Assembly (NCBI GenBank): GCA_028583405.1 | Contig: CM053247.1 | Coordinates: 14,554,777 to 14,618,776 of the forward strand | Length of the DNA: 64,000 nucleotides | Direction: 5' to 3' | Source of the DNA: Pogonophryne albipinna | Taxonomy: Eukaryota; Chordata; Actinopteri; Perciformes; Artedidraconidae | In this document: positions 40,988 through 55,729 of the stretch, in pieces | How positions within the stretch are numbered: the stretch's first letter is position 1 | How the letters are laid out: the number at the start of each line of letters is the position of its first letter | The notes under the pieces: generated by a model | The model's input: the letters and a program-made list of their open reading frames with translations, nothing else | What the model was told of the DNA's origin: nothing | The model's database searches: none | Translations under genes and position numbers: made by a program

Positions 40988-41450
40988 CAATCAATCAATC
41001 AATCAATCAATCAATGTATGTGTATTTATATAGCCCAATATCACAAATGTTACATTTGTCTCAGTGGACTTCACAGTTTGTACAGAATATCAGTATGACA
41101 ATACGACACCCTCTGTCCTTAGACCCTCACATCGTACAAGGAAAAACTTCCGGAGAAAACCCACAGTTTTAAAGGGAAAAATGGGAGAAACCTCAGGGAG
41201 AGCAACAGAGGAGGGATCCCTCTCCCAGGACGGACAGACGTGCAATAGATGCCGTGTTTAAATTGAAAAGATAATACATTTGCAACATAGGTAGTCCAAA
41301 TGTTTGGAAATGCATGTGTGTATAATAGGAAGATGAATCCACGAGGATATCCATCCAGGACCTATGATCCAGGACCACAGCCACGACTCAAGATCCAGGG
41401 CTCGCGATGCAGGACACAGGACCGCAGGATCATCCATGACTCCGGATAAC
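40988..41450 (+). repeat. (ATCA)n-headed teleost dispersed repeat
   Basis: Starts with (ATCA)n, then TATATAGCCCAATATCACAA, TTGTCTCAGTGGACTTCACA, and later CCTCAGGGAGAGCAACAGAG and GAGGGATCCCTCTCCCAGGA. I recognise this as one of the most frequent repeats in percomorph genomes. Its class (SINE-like or MITE-like) is not clear from one copy. A second, partial copy lies at 8058-8112. Confidence 0.8.
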
Positions 41451-42379
41451 TATAAGCTTTATCAAAAAGGAAGGTCTTGTTATCTTCTCTTTCTCAGCAT
41501 TGCCTCATGGCCCATTTGTGCCCCATAAAAGTGTAATATGTCCCAGTCTAAGGTGCAACAAAGCTAACAGGACATTCTCATCTTATAGAATGAAACGGGG
41601 AAATGTACTGTATAGTAGACATTAGCATTCATCATATATATATACTTTAATTTCAATTTAGATATTCAATGTGGCTTGACTGCAGGAACTGTTGCTTTGT
41701 TTAGTCAAAACTACCTCTGATAAGCAGTCAGTGAAGTAACTAAACTGACAAACAGGGAAATGGATGAAAGAATGAGCGGAAAGCGGGATGAGATGAGACA
41801 GGATGGATAAGAGGGGGGGGGGGATCAAAGCATGACAGCAGAGAGAAAGACGGAAGAGATACGGGATGAAGGCTTAGAAAGGAGAGACAGATGAAAGCAT
41901 GAGGGGTAACAGGGATGACACGATAAAGTGAGACAGGTTAGGTGGAATGAGAAAATATAACAGGAGAAGAGAGAGTGAGGAGAAACGAGGGATACATATA
42001 ATGGTGACAGAGAAATAGGTCAAATGGGGTAAGTTGCCCATGTAACAAAGTGCAGAACATTTGAATAAAGTAAACAACAAAAATATATTTTAAAAGAAAA
42101 AACACTATTTGTTGACATTTTTCAAGACAATTATTATGTTGTTTTTACAGAAACTTAATATACAATTCATCAGGGGGCCTGGTAATCGTATCTTTTCCAT
42201 GCATCATGCTGTAGTAAGACAAAGAAGTCGGTGTTATATAGTAAATAATACTAACATTTGACTTAGAATAGGTTTTACATACTGAGACGATGGAAATTAG
42301 CTTCCATGTAGAGTTGGGTTCCACAGAGGCCAGGCAGCGACTCACTTGGCAGCGTAGCACCAGCCCTGTGGCAGCTTAC

Positions 42380-42437
42380 CTTCAAAAGGAGACCAGGTTT
42401 TGTTCTTGGTGTCCACAGAGTGCGGGGGAAAAGTGTC
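42380..42437 (-). pseudogene. dnah2: dnah2-like pseudogene exon, AAA3 linker
   Basis: A 58-bp island with near-ideal splice sites: GAACTCTTTCAG before GACACTTTTC and GAAG-GTAAGC after. The frame reads DTFPPHSVDTKNKTWSPFE. Axonemal dyneins have SFPxKDTVYEYxVDxKxxxWxxFE here. About seven residues (KDTVYEY) between FPP and VDTKNKTW are missing. The frame is kept, so this exon alone could still code, but its neighbours cannot. Confidence 0.7.
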
Positions 42438-43377
42438 CTGAAAGAGTTCAGAATGAAAGAGTTCAAGGCATAAAAGGTTCAGACAGTGTTGGTTCCTGCC
42501 AAGAGAGGGATTTCAATTTGTTGGACAAATAGGCAGCAAGAAGGACAAATAGCCTGCGGTGTGCAGACAAGTGCTATCAGGGACATTTGGCTCTATAGAT
42601 ACAACCGTTTGTGTTCTCGTGTAAACAGCACCGAAGTAGCAGCAGTGGAAATGTTGAAAAGATAGGCTAAAACAGATTGTAATGAATAAAGGCACAGTAT
42701 CTCAACTTTACAGATTTATATCTTCACCTCCTGTAGTGTGAAGTTGATTAAAAATGGTAACATGATCCGGGAAAACACCCAATGTATAAAAATGGAACAC
42801 TATAATGGCACATTATTACTTATCACTAAAGTCATCCAGATGAAAATCTTATATTGAATTTTTCAGACTTATGTTTGCACGGCTGTCAAGAGAAGGGGAT
42901 CAACATGTGTTGTGCTTAATTTAAAATTCAGACATATTTCTATTCCCAAAAGTGAGTTTGTGAGGAGTTAAATAGGGATATTAGCCTGTGGAACAGTCTG
43001 TTCTGTTTTAAATAAATGCGCTGGCTGTATTTATAATCAGTAACCATAGCAACAGTGTCAACAGGTCAAAATCCCCATTTAGAATTTAATGCAACAAGTA
43101 AACAAGTCAAAATCTAATTACAACAATGAATGACTTCAATATTGAAATTAGCCTATTTGGAGAATATGAAAAGGGAGGAAGGCGAATCAAATCATGAAAG
43201 AAAATGAAAAAGGAGAGAAACACAAAAAACAAGAAGAAACGACAAAGCTGTGGCTCTGAATGAGAACATATTTTGGATGTATGCTGCTGTTCACAACCGT
43301 CATATCAAATGTCCTGTTTGTCAACCGCATGTAATGTTTTTCACTTTGTCAGGAGAACATGGTATACATGTAAGTGA
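42438..43377. other. Former intron, nothing recognised
   Basis: Unique AT-rich sequence. Confidence 0.4.
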
Positions 43378-43480
43378 GATAATGCCCTTCGAGGAGACCA
43401 TAATCAAGAATTAGTGACCTCCCGTTGTCCATTAATTCCTGATAAAGGACACCTTGCCGGGCATTATCCCTTACTAATTC
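43378..43480. other. Nested inverted repeats in possible conserved non-coding DNA
   Basis: GATAATGCCC (43378-43387) pairs with GGGCATTATC (43459-43468). GAATTAGT (about 43410) pairs with ACTAATTC (about 43473). The block is dense in AATTA homeodomain-type cores and differs in texture from its flanks. Confidence 0.45.
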
Positions 43481-45008
43481 TCTGTGGGTTAATAACTACA
43501 AGAGACCCCTATGGATTTTACTCATGAAAATATTGATTATAGCAGCTTTAGGAGCCTGCAGAACAGCAGCACTGTGACTCATACTGCCATGCAAAGAGAG
43601 CGCCTCATGCAGAGAGAAAACTGAGAAGTTCTGAGCTTCAACTTACATTTGTGAGCTGCCAGAGTGAGCAAACTTCTACTAACCCACTGATGGGATCAAA
43701 CGCACACACACAACATGGAAACAAAGGAATGCATGAAGCAAGATGTATTCACAGTAACCAACCACAGAACAAGTTTAACTTCTCTCCAAGTTTCCAACTA
43801 AGGGAAGCAGACGGTGATATACGAGAGTGACAATAACAACATAAAAGGTGGACTACAAACATTGATGTCATGTTATTTCCATTTCACAGACATCACGAGA
43901 AGCTATTCTGCATGACACAAATGATAACGCTAATGCAGCGAAGTAGGACACATTTGTCAGTTTCACCATTTTGTTCCTGATTTAATTGTATCGAATGCCA
44001 TCTATTCACTTCACAATACACAAAGATTTTATTGGAATGGACTTTCAATCTTAAGTTTGCAGAAAGTTCTCTGTACAAATATATATTATTTTCTGTAAGT
44101 GTTTGTTCAGCATAAGGAGAACAACACTCTGCACAATGGTTCAACCATACTGACAGTTAAGAGTGACACAAAAAGATCTACAGTCATTCAGGAAATAAAC
44201 TGAACAAAAATGTTGAATGGAGGGTTAAAAAGTGGCAGGTTAACTGCAACTTGACTTGTTGGCGTAGTCATACACACGTAAGACGGTAATAGTAGTTAAA
44301 TATTTTTAAAATAGCCATTATTGAAAACAGGTTATAACAGGCTTTTTGAATGGCAGTTACTTCTAACGTCTTAAATGATTTAGAGATTATTTAACCTAAT
44401 AAAACCTGAAATACCAGAATTACTTTTTTATCTCCACTTCTTATGCAGGTATCGATCAAGACTAAACATCAGAAACTGGGAGTCATATCATTATTCTAGC
44501 TATTTAATATGTGGAACTTAATTATTACATAATGGCAAGAGTGGTAGACTAATGGCTGTTGCTCCTATGAACAGGCAAAGACATTAGTTTAATCAACTGA
44601 GGTCAACATGGAGGGGTGCTTTTAATCAATGGATGCTCATTCATCTGGAGAAATTGTTATTGTATCCAGAAAGTGAGTTAATAAGGCAGGTTAAGTTTGA
44701 TCAAATACTTCCAACATCGTTTAATCGTGTAAAGCACACAAACGTGGTGGTCATTTGTTGGCTGTCACTTTGTTCCGGTTCACATGTGTGTCGGCTAAAT
44801 GGATCAAGCAAAGAGGAAGTTCTGGCTGTTTTTGTTTAAGCTATTAAACCTGACCTGTTTTTGTTCTTCAGCATGGTTACATTTAAAGACATAAACCCAA
44901 ACAGCCTCAGTTTGTTTTATTAAAGAACTCCTTGTTGTTGCATTCAGTGTAAAAATTATATAAAACAGGCAGTCAAGACATTATATATGTTAAGGACTCT
45001 ATTCTTAC
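43481..45008. other. Former intron, nothing recognised
   Basis: Unique AT-rich sequence, no supported feature. Confidence 0.4.
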
Positions 45009-45120
45009 CTTCATTAGAGAAGATTTCCCTCTAATGATGAGTGGGAGTCTTGTTATCATCAATGTCATATCCACAGTGTGTCTGCAGCTATGTCAATGCA
45101 CTCCTGATCTGGTTCCTCAT
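45009..45120 (-). pseudogene. dnah2: dnah2-like pseudogene exon, AAA2 Walker B region
   Basis: Acceptor TTTATTCTTTAG and donor GAAG-GTAAGA bound the island. It begins DEEPDQE and then reaches ADTLWI. In DNAH2 this is DEKPDEKWILFDGPVDTLWI, so the Trp-Ile-Leu-Phe-Asp-Gly-Pro part around Walker B is damaged. After TLWI the frame breaks, but bases for a Met, DDNK, LI, GE and NE follow in the order of ESMNSVMDDNKVLTLINGE. Several indels and a TGA make it non-coding. Its first codon completes the Thr codon left open by the exon at 51176-51259. Confidence 0.7.
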
Positions 45121-47698
45121 CTAAAGAATAAACAAGAAGAAGAAGAGTGTGGGGGCAGAAAAAGTTAAAGTACAAATACTGGTAATGATGACGACTCAAC
45201 ACACTCAATACTTTACTCACTATAGGTAAGATCATTTCATGTTGGAAGTGTTTTACAGTGTGTGTACTATGCTTTGATCTTTCTTCTCCAAGTGACAGGT
45301 AAAGTGCTATTCTAATAATCTAGAAAACACCCAAATGGCAATTAATTTATCAAAATGTCAATATAAATCAAAGTTCTATCTAACGTATAATTATGAACCT
45401 CTAAAAATACTAATTATTTGTTCAAACATGGCATTTCCATATTTTAATGTCAACCAAAGTTGGACCATAATGTTATAATTAGAACCTTTTTTCCATGTTA
45501 TTTGAATTGAGGAGTAGGACGAGTCAAAATAATTTCAAAAGGCAGACTAAAACAACAACAAGCAGAGAAAGACAGACACACAGAGGCGGAAAAGCAAACA
45601 CACATTTGATGAGTAGAACTGTCTCACAAGACTTCGGGATTAAGAGTGTTAGGAACATAAAGGTAGGTGGGAAAGATAAACAAGTTGAGCTGAAAGAAGA
45701 AGTCAAGCGCTCAAGCAGGCATACACAATCACACATTTTCAAACACATATATTTAGATCCATGAACCTGCTAGGGCACCTGCACACATAATCACATAAGG
45801 ACAGTTGCAAAAAAAAAAAAAAAGATGGTACTCTAAGGCTCTGATCAGACGAATGAGAGAAGTTTTTAATGATTGAAGCATTTTTCAGGTAAATTTTTTT
45901 GTCACCGTCAAATACCATTTTTTAAATCAAATGAATTGGGAGGTTGGCTTTCTGTGAGTCATGTTTTAGGGTACCTAAGGAACCTACCATAGTTACTGAG
46001 ATCTGAACAGAAAACTTGGAAGCAAATGATTGCAGTACTCGAGCATTAAGTTGTTTTCAGTAAAAGGTAGTGTACTGTTCCTGCTTTGCTTAGTCCTCAT
46101 TCATTGTTTGCCTAGCAACAATATAAAAAAGAAGCACAAAACACACTCTTATTTGGGCCTTAGGAGTCCAACTACTCCACAAACCTGGGGTTAGAATTCA
46201 ATAAAGCGCTGGAAAAAGAAGATGTTGAGGAAAAATTGAGGCAAATTAAATGCGTGCACATAAATGCAAGCGGACACATGCAAGTGCAAACAGGTGATGG
46301 CATGATTGATTTATAGATAGATTGGCGGCTCTGTCTCAGCTGTTGAATCCATCTCCTCTCAGCGCATGGACTGCAATGCACAAACACAGCTGGAAGCAGG
46401 CGGAGGGGAACGGGCGATCAGAGCGAGAACAGTGCCGAGATAAATATCGAGTCACTGTGATAAGAGGTGGAAGGCATGAAAGGCAATGAATTTGAAAGAA
46501 GAGAAACCGGCGGAGCAATTAGAGGTGGGGAAATGGAACAGAGCAAAGGAGGGAGGAAATAAGGGGCGTTAAGGGGCTGAATGGGATGAATAGATGCAGG
46601 GAGAAACGATTGGTGCGTTTGTGTGTTTATTTAAACGCTGTGCTCTAGTGTAATAATTACTACTCAGATTTTTAGTGTGTCCTGCTTAAATACATTGAAC
46701 TCTATTATGACATACATCCGTTTAAAGAATTGGACATATTATTTTATTACACTCTTTTTAAATCAGTTCATCTTTGGGAGGTATGTTTTGGATGGAGGGG
46801 ATGTTCCTGGCATTTAATTGGAGGAAGTAAAATAGTAGTAAGTAATCTGTATTACAGTGGTACGTTCTGTCATCACTGCAGCATTTCATTGCTGCAAGCA
46901 ATATTGCTGGGAGTTCTTCTTTGCTAGCTCAGCTTTATTCTGACATTTTAGTTAAATATGTTTAAGCCACACATATGAAGAAAAGGCTGACATTACAACC
47001 ACTGCACACTCTATTGGTTGACTACACATCGACACAGAAAAAAGCTCAAGGAAATGGCAGTGGAGGGCAGTGGTGAAGCTGAATAATCTTGTAACAAGGC
47101 AGGATGTTATTTGTAGACGTACCTAGGATGTATTTGGACCGATTGCACATAACCAACCCTCCCCATTTTCCCGGGACGCTCGTTTTTCATTGCAGCATTC
47201 CTCCTGGAGTCACAATTATTCTGGATGTCTCCCGATATATGTTCCACACTCGCATTTCTTTTGGCATTGAACAGCGTGTTTCCACAGAGACTCAGGCCTC
47301 ATATTACTAAGTAAACAAAAAAATACCTTCAGAATTTTTAAAGCAAAAGGGTAGTATTTCTTAAAATCTGACTTGAAATGTTCACCTGAGGGTGTGGTTT
47401 GCCATAGAGTGGAAAGTGGTGCTGAATCTCTAAGGTGTAGTCATGATTTTTTTTTATATATGAATGGATGAAAACTGATGAATATCACATTATGCCAGAG
47501 ATTAACATTGTGTACATGAGTATTATTGTATTTTAAATACAAATGTTTCAAATCCTCTGAAAAACTATTTTTTTGCTCCCTGTTTTGGGGTGTTAAAGTC
47601 TGGAATTGCATTTTGTATAACATGAGATACAGAAGTAACACAGGTCTATCTTTACAGATGGACAGAAGCTGATTGTAGAGCCTCTGTTTTTACCTGCA
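45121..47698. other. Former intron, nothing recognised
   Basis: Unique sequence; a purine-rich stretch lies at 46180-46600. No supported feature. Confidence 0.4.
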
Positions 47699-47771
47699 GT
47701 GTGTGTGTGTGTGTGTGCGCGCGTGCGTGCGTGCGTGCGTGTGTGTGTGCGTGTGTGTGTGTGTGTGTGTG
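47699..47771 (+). repeat. Interrupted (TG)n with (GCGT)n
   Basis: TG repeats broken by GCGC and GTGC units. Confidence 0.9.
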
Positions 47772-48747
47772 AGAACGCTGATGAAAGAGCAGCAAGCAAG
47801 GTACAACACATGTGTACATCAGAGTCATGAACTACCAACAGCAGCCAGGTACAAAACGTGGGCTTACAAACCAATCTGATCTCGGCTCAAAGAATGTTTA
47901 CTAAACAAACTGAAACGAGAGGGAACAGAGAGATGAGAGCTGCTGTCCCTAAGGTGAACTACAAAGCATGATGAACACAAATAAATGCACATTACACAAG
48001 AGCAAGAAACATAAGAAAACGTTTTTACCTCTGTTGGCACTCGAATTTGGCGTGCTCTTTCAAGCTAATGTGCATCTGTATATGGAGGCCTGAGTGTGTG
48101 AGGGCCATAGAAAAATATGTTTTTGTAAGTGGTGTCCCAGCAGAGGAGCGTTGTGTGCCAGATGAGAGCCCTGGACAAAGGTTAGACGGATAAAAGAAAG
48201 AAAAAGGCAGAGAGACATGCTCAGGTGCATCAAAGGCAAATGTTTGTATGATGGAGAATAAGAGCAGGGGAAAAAAGAAGAGGAGGGGAAGTGCAAGTAT
48301 GATCGGAAGAGGAGAGGAGGAAGGAAAGATCGGGGGGGGGGCCCTTCTCTGTGATTCTTGGTATCTCCAGTGAGCAGACCAAAAAGAGAGAGGGGTGGAT
48401 GGGAAGGAAACACAGGAGGCAGAGGAGGAGAAATGTCCTGAGCTGGCTGGCAGACACCTGCCTGTAACTCACCAACCGTCTGCCCCCCCCCCCCTCACCC
48501 TCACCCTCACCATCCTGTAGGGAGGAAGCAGTTTGGGCAGAAAGGGAGGCAGTGAAGAAAGAAAGGACTCAGGAGAAAGCAGTGGGGTTTCCAGGTAATG
48601 ATGTGTGAAGGCTAAACACGGACACGGTTTCAGAGAGAAAGCCAGCGGGAGGGGGCCGATAGCTCTGATAGGCAACAGGACACAGCTGTATGAAAGATGC
48701 CCCCCCCCTCTCTCCAAACACTCTCCACCTCATTGTGAGGAGATGAC

Positions 48748-48892
<145 letters not shown>

Positions 48893-49832
48893 GTCCAAAG
48901 TACTGCAGATACTTCACTTCCAATTTCAGTCGATATGCCACTTCTATCTCAATCTATCTCTCTGTCTACCTCCCTCAACCTTCCTTGAAATATCTTACTC
49001 TTTTCAGAATAGCACCTATGTCTCTCTATATATATAATTAGAAAGAACATTGTGCTCATTTTCTATTCTAACAGTGCAGTGCGTTTACATTTCTCAAGCA
49101 CTTTGAAGTGCCAGGAAAGCGCTAGATGTTGGCCTCAGATGACTCTCCACCTCGCCTAAGCATCAGGGATTTAAACACGTATGTTTAAGATGTTTTTTAA
49201 ACCAATGTGTGCTTTATAGTGAACTCATTTAAGGAATGACTGGATGCATAGGTTGCAAGCTAGCGAGCATCATAGCTTTGAATAGCAGTTAAGTGTGTGT
49301 ACAGTTTAGGCTATCCGTCAGTGAATAAATGCTATAACTCCAAAAGACCAGGTCCCAGTAAGCCTGTTGTGCTTGTGGCCTGATGACTAAAAGACAAAAG
49401 TGGCAAGGATTAGCGCAGAAGCTAGGCTTTAAAATGTACCATTTACTCTCATTATAATGAAAATATGCTAATCCAACTTGGACTAAAAGCTTTCTGGTAA
49501 ACACCCTGAGACATTTTCAGGTTTTAAACGTTTCCCACTGGAATATGTGGGTGCCCAACCCAGTCTCACGGCATTTCGTGAACTCTGCCAAGTACAAAAT
49601 ATCTTGGTGCTAGTTCTGACAACTTTCAATTCAAACATCTTTATCATCTTGAGTAAGCGGCGCAACAAGTTGACATTATTATCTTATGAGGCGGGTATGG
49701 CAACCTGTTGGAGAACAAATGCCTTTTAACTAGATGTGGAGCAACGGTAGCATTCATTGTGTCCGATGTTCACTGTTGTTGTCACAAGTTAGACACTTCT
49801 ATTATTGTTTGTTTGGTGGCTCATCTAAACTC

Positions 49833-50288
49833 TCCTGTCATTTCAGATCCCGCCTTCCTCCAGGTCCTTGTAATCAGCTCACTTCCCTCACCTGGTCTCC
49901 CCAGCCCTTCCCCTCACCTGTTACTCATTCCCTCATCACTCCACAGTATTTATACCACCTCACTATCACTGGTCCTTTGCCAGATTGTCTTGTCGTCCTT
50001 TGCCAGATTGTCTTGTCGTCCTTTGCCAGATTGTCTTGTCGTTTCCGCCAAGCTCTCCAGTGAGTGTTGTGCTCTAGCCTAGATTTTTGTCCTGCCCGAT
50101 TTTTGATCCCTGCCTGTTTACGGATCTCGAGTTCCTGCCTGCTCCCTGTCTGGTTTTGGTTGCCTGTCTGACGGATTTCCTGGTTTTGACCCTGCCTGTC
50201 CCTGACCTGAATAAACTGAACATTGCTATACACTGGTTGTATCTGAGTCGTGCTATTGGATTCTGATCTGTACCTGTGATCGTGACAG
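49833..50288 (+). mobile_element. Putative solo LTR
   Basis: Runs from TGTCATTTCAG to CGTGACA, giving TG...CA ends with an inverted TGTCA/TGACA pair. It holds a TATA-like TATTTATACC at about 49948 and AATAAA at about 50209, in LTR order. The C/T-rich CCTGCCTGTC style of the 3' half is usual in fish Gypsy LTRs. The 5-bp flanks do not match, so the left edge may lie elsewhere. Confidence 0.45.
49974..50042 (+). repeat. 23-bp triplication in the putative LTR
   Basis: Three perfect head-to-tail copies of a 23-bp unit starting CCTTTGCCAGATTGTCTTGT lie just after the TATA-like box. Confidence 0.95.
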
Positions 50289-51175
50289 TTGTTTGGCTCC
50301 GCTTTGGTCTCCACCAACCCCTGAGGGAAATATCTAACTCTCTAGGTGATAAACGCTCAACTTTGTTAGCCAGCTAATTGCTAACTTTGTGCTTGGTTGG
50401 ATGGCTATTGTAAGATTCGATTATCAGTATTTTCAGAAAGCAATTTTAACTGCATCAGATTTAAACAGCTGTGATGTTATATAACTTTGTGCATCCCTTG
50501 TAGATAAATAGGTTCTCAACTGGCCAAGGTCACAACTGTACTCCAGGCATTTCACACTTTGCACAATGCAGCACTGACTTGTTGGAAATCCCCTCATTTT
50601 CAAGCCTCTACAGCAGACGCCAAGGCATTTGTACAAGAGAGCGTAAAAATAAACTTCTCTTTTTTTTCTCCTGGCTCTGTGTGTATTGAATGGTAAACGT
50701 ACACAGTGTAAAAAAACACATTAGAGTTACAATATAGTGTGCAGGATCAAACCAATCCATTTTCACAACAGCTTTACTAGCACAGCCTACAAGCCTGACA
50801 GGGACATACAGTACTACTGAACCAGTGGCACACTTTCCTGCACCCATTCTGAATGGAGCATAATAGAGATGCCAAGAAAAGCCCTTTGGGTCGAGTGCCA
50901 AAAACAAACCGTCATCTCAGCGTGCACAGTGAAACAAAGAAATGAAGGTTTGTAGATGATCATTTTAGATTACAGGCAATAGAAGCTCGTAAATCAGTGT
51001 GTTAACATTACGGTGCAAGCCACAGATTACATTTGATTTCCTCATGTACCCATTTAGCTGTTTTCTACTTCTACTAATCATTGCTTTATTAAAGAAAATA
51101 TGCGAAAGAGCCTGAATTGAGTTGACATTATACATTTGAATTACAGTAACAGTGTTGTGTCTTTAGTATCTGTAC
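50289..51175. other. Former intron, nothing recognised
   Basis: Unique AT-rich sequence. Confidence 0.4.
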
Positions 51176-51259
51176 CTGTGCAGGCTGAGCTCATGAGGGA
51201 AGAAGCATTCATGTTTTCTCTATAAAGCTGTCCAAGACTTCCATCGTCCCATTGGGGAT
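51176..51259 (-). pseudogene. dnah2: dnah2-like pseudogene exon, AAA2
   Basis: Acceptor ATGTTCTCCTAG and donor CACAG-GTACA bound an 84-bp island. It reads GSLGQLYRENMN directly joined to ASSLMSSACT. Axonemal dyneins have NPKALSLGELYGEYDLxTNEWTDGILSSxM here, so the TNEWTDG segment has been removed and the first residues are altered. The exon ends in the phase needed to join the island at 45009-45120. It stays open but lacks the conserved Trp-Thr-Asp-Gly core. Confidence 0.65.
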
Positions 51260-52706
51260 CTAGGAGAACATGAGATGGAAAAAACAACAACAACGCATGG
51301 TAAGAAATTGTCCACATGAGGAAAGGCAGAGATAAAACACTAATAGCAATATAGAAAAGATGATGAGAACATTGTAATTGCTCACGTAATGACACAAATG
51401 CGTGTTACATATCACTAATGTCTTTCTTGTTTCAAGGATCGCATGAAAAATAAATGAAATGTGTTAGAATCTAACAGTAGGTTTGCAATGAACATCTGCT
51501 CCATTTGTGAGGAGGAAGCAGGCGGTGTGCCTATTCCACTTCAAGTGACAAAAAAAATGAGGGCAACTGTATCAAGGTGCAAAACCAAAGCAGTGAAGAC
51601 TTAAAAAAGAAAAAGAATTCAAAGGTGTAGAGACATGTACCGGCTTATTTGTTCTAGGGTTTGAATGACAACCAATATAATTTGCTATAATTGAACAGGA
51701 GCGATCTGAGGAACATCTGCTCCTGAGTGGGGATCATTAGTGACAAAAACATGAGTTCATGGTAAAAAAAAGAAGAGACAAAATTAAAAAAAGAACAGAG
51801 ACACACATATTAAAGCTTTTGTAAAACTTATAATCACACTGCCAGATCATATGGCTCACTTAAAAAGAAGAACAAAGACATTTCAGTAACAGATCTTTAC
51901 TTTGTTGGCAGCATGCCGTCTGTTCCTGAAATGTGTGTTTTTTTTTAAATATCTGTAATTACTAAAGTAAGCAAGGACATCACATGATACATACAGTAAA
52001 TAGATGATGTGAATACACAAAGAATGGAAGGAATGGTTCATTTCCTTAATAATTTATTTTGAGATTCAAATGGAGCTCTGTGTATTATTAATATGTGCCT
52101 GCTGCTTCAGGTGAAATACTGGAAATGGGTTTCAGGGAAGAAGGAAAACAATCTTTGACGAGGCTTGTCTTGATATTGCGGTTACACTTCCTTTTTAGTT
52201 TAGCATGTATCTCATGTTCCCAGAGACAGAATTGATTGGACTGAGGATGAAGTGCCATTTGTGGGTGGGACAGGTTTGGGAATAGAAAGTATCTGAGCAG
52301 AGACACAAGCAGGAGAGAGGAAGAGAAGGAGACAGATAATGAGAACCAGGGGGAGGTGATGCTGGCATGGGGAGAGGAAGATAGAGACCAGAAATAGACA
52401 TGCAAAGAGCAAGGTGTTGAGTCAGAAAATGAAAGAAGAGATGGCAGGCATGGAAGGAGGAAGGGGAGAGAGGGAGAGAGGTGGGATAAAGTGAGAGGAG
52501 GATTGGAAATGCGTAAGAAAGATGGAGGGACAGAGAGAAACAAGTACATGTGATATGAAATGGGAAAACAGGAGAGATGTTGAGTGGGAAATAAAGAGAG
52601 ACAGAGAGAGAAAACAGTTATAGAGAGAAAGCAAGGAAGAGTTATTAAGAGACAGATGTAGGGAGTGAGGAGACAGGGAGGAAGAGACACAAATAGACAA
52701 GGAGGG
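51260..52706. other. Former intron, nothing recognised
   Basis: The purine-rich plus strand at 52260-52700 yields long minus-strand frames of Ser, Leu and Pro that are compositional artefacts. Confidence 0.45.
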
Positions 52707-52925
<219 letters not shown>

Positions 52926-53077
52926 TGCATATGTGATGTGGCGATGCACTTCTCGAGTGTGGAATGGGAAAGCAAGGGCAAAGAGTACTTATAAAAGGCT
53001 CAAAGACAAAAGAAGAGAACAAGACGGGGGTGGAGGTTAAGCTCGACATGCTTAGAGTGATGATCACTAAGCTAGAT

Positions 53078-53177
<100 letters not shown>

Positions 53178-53290
53178 GCAGAGGAAAAAAGAAGGGGACA
53201 TAGTGATGCAGCACCGGTCCTCTCCTCCCTGCTTGGCGTGCCTGGAAACCATGGCAGCAGCAGTGTCTCACGCCACACACACATGGAGGT

Positions 53291-53360
53291 TGAGTCACAC
53301 TGGGAACCTAGAACAAGCTGAAAGCATACAGAATTACAGAAGGAACCGCAGGGAGCATCA
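53291..53360 (+). repeat. 70-bp duplicated segment, copy 2
   Basis: Second copy of 52707-52776 with a single A-to-G difference, again flush against a CA tract. Confidence 0.95.
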
Positions 53361-53361
<1 letters not shown>

Positions 53362-53393
<32 letters not shown>

Positions 53394-53428
53394 GCACACG
53401 CACGCGCGCACACACACACACACACACA

Positions 53429-53476
<48 letters not shown>

Positions 53477-53480
53477 CACA
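53362..53480 (+). repeat. Interrupted (CA)n with (CGCA)n
   Basis: CA units interspersed with CGCA blocks, which indicates an older, decaying array. Confidence 0.95.
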
Positions 53481-55613
<2,133 letters not shown>

Positions 55614-55620
55614 CTGGATG

Positions 55621-55729
55621 AGCTGCAGCCCCCCAGGGACAACGGATGTGATCATATGTTGACGACGCATCCTGATAGGTGTGATAAATGCTCAGACACG
55701 TCTGTGTCAAGGCGAAGGGTGTGTAATTT
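55621..55729 (-). pseudogene. dnah2: Possible dnah2-like pseudogene exon, AAA1-AAA2 linker
   Basis: After a CCTTCCAAG acceptor-like site the minus strand reads NYTPFALTQTCLSIYHTY and ends SSTYDHIRC. Dyneins have TPFTLTKVFQLYETxxxRHS and then TMIVGCTGSGKT leading into the AAA2 P-loop. The PFxLT, Y-x-T, ST and I-x(2)-C positions agree. The P-loop itself is unrecognisable and the TG microsatellite occupies where the exon should continue. Confidence 0.4.

Noticed and set aside
48017..48063. Exon-like island on the minus strand reading HISLKEHAKFECQQ with a GTAAAA donor
   Set aside because: The dynein exons at 51.2 and 45.1 kb join directly in phase, leaving no room for an exon between them, and the acceptor is weak. 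No other gene is supported.
49546..49700. Possible transposon terminus starting AACCCAGTCTCACGG
   Set aside because: It superficially resembles the start of the THAP element but shares no further sequence, and no partner end was found.
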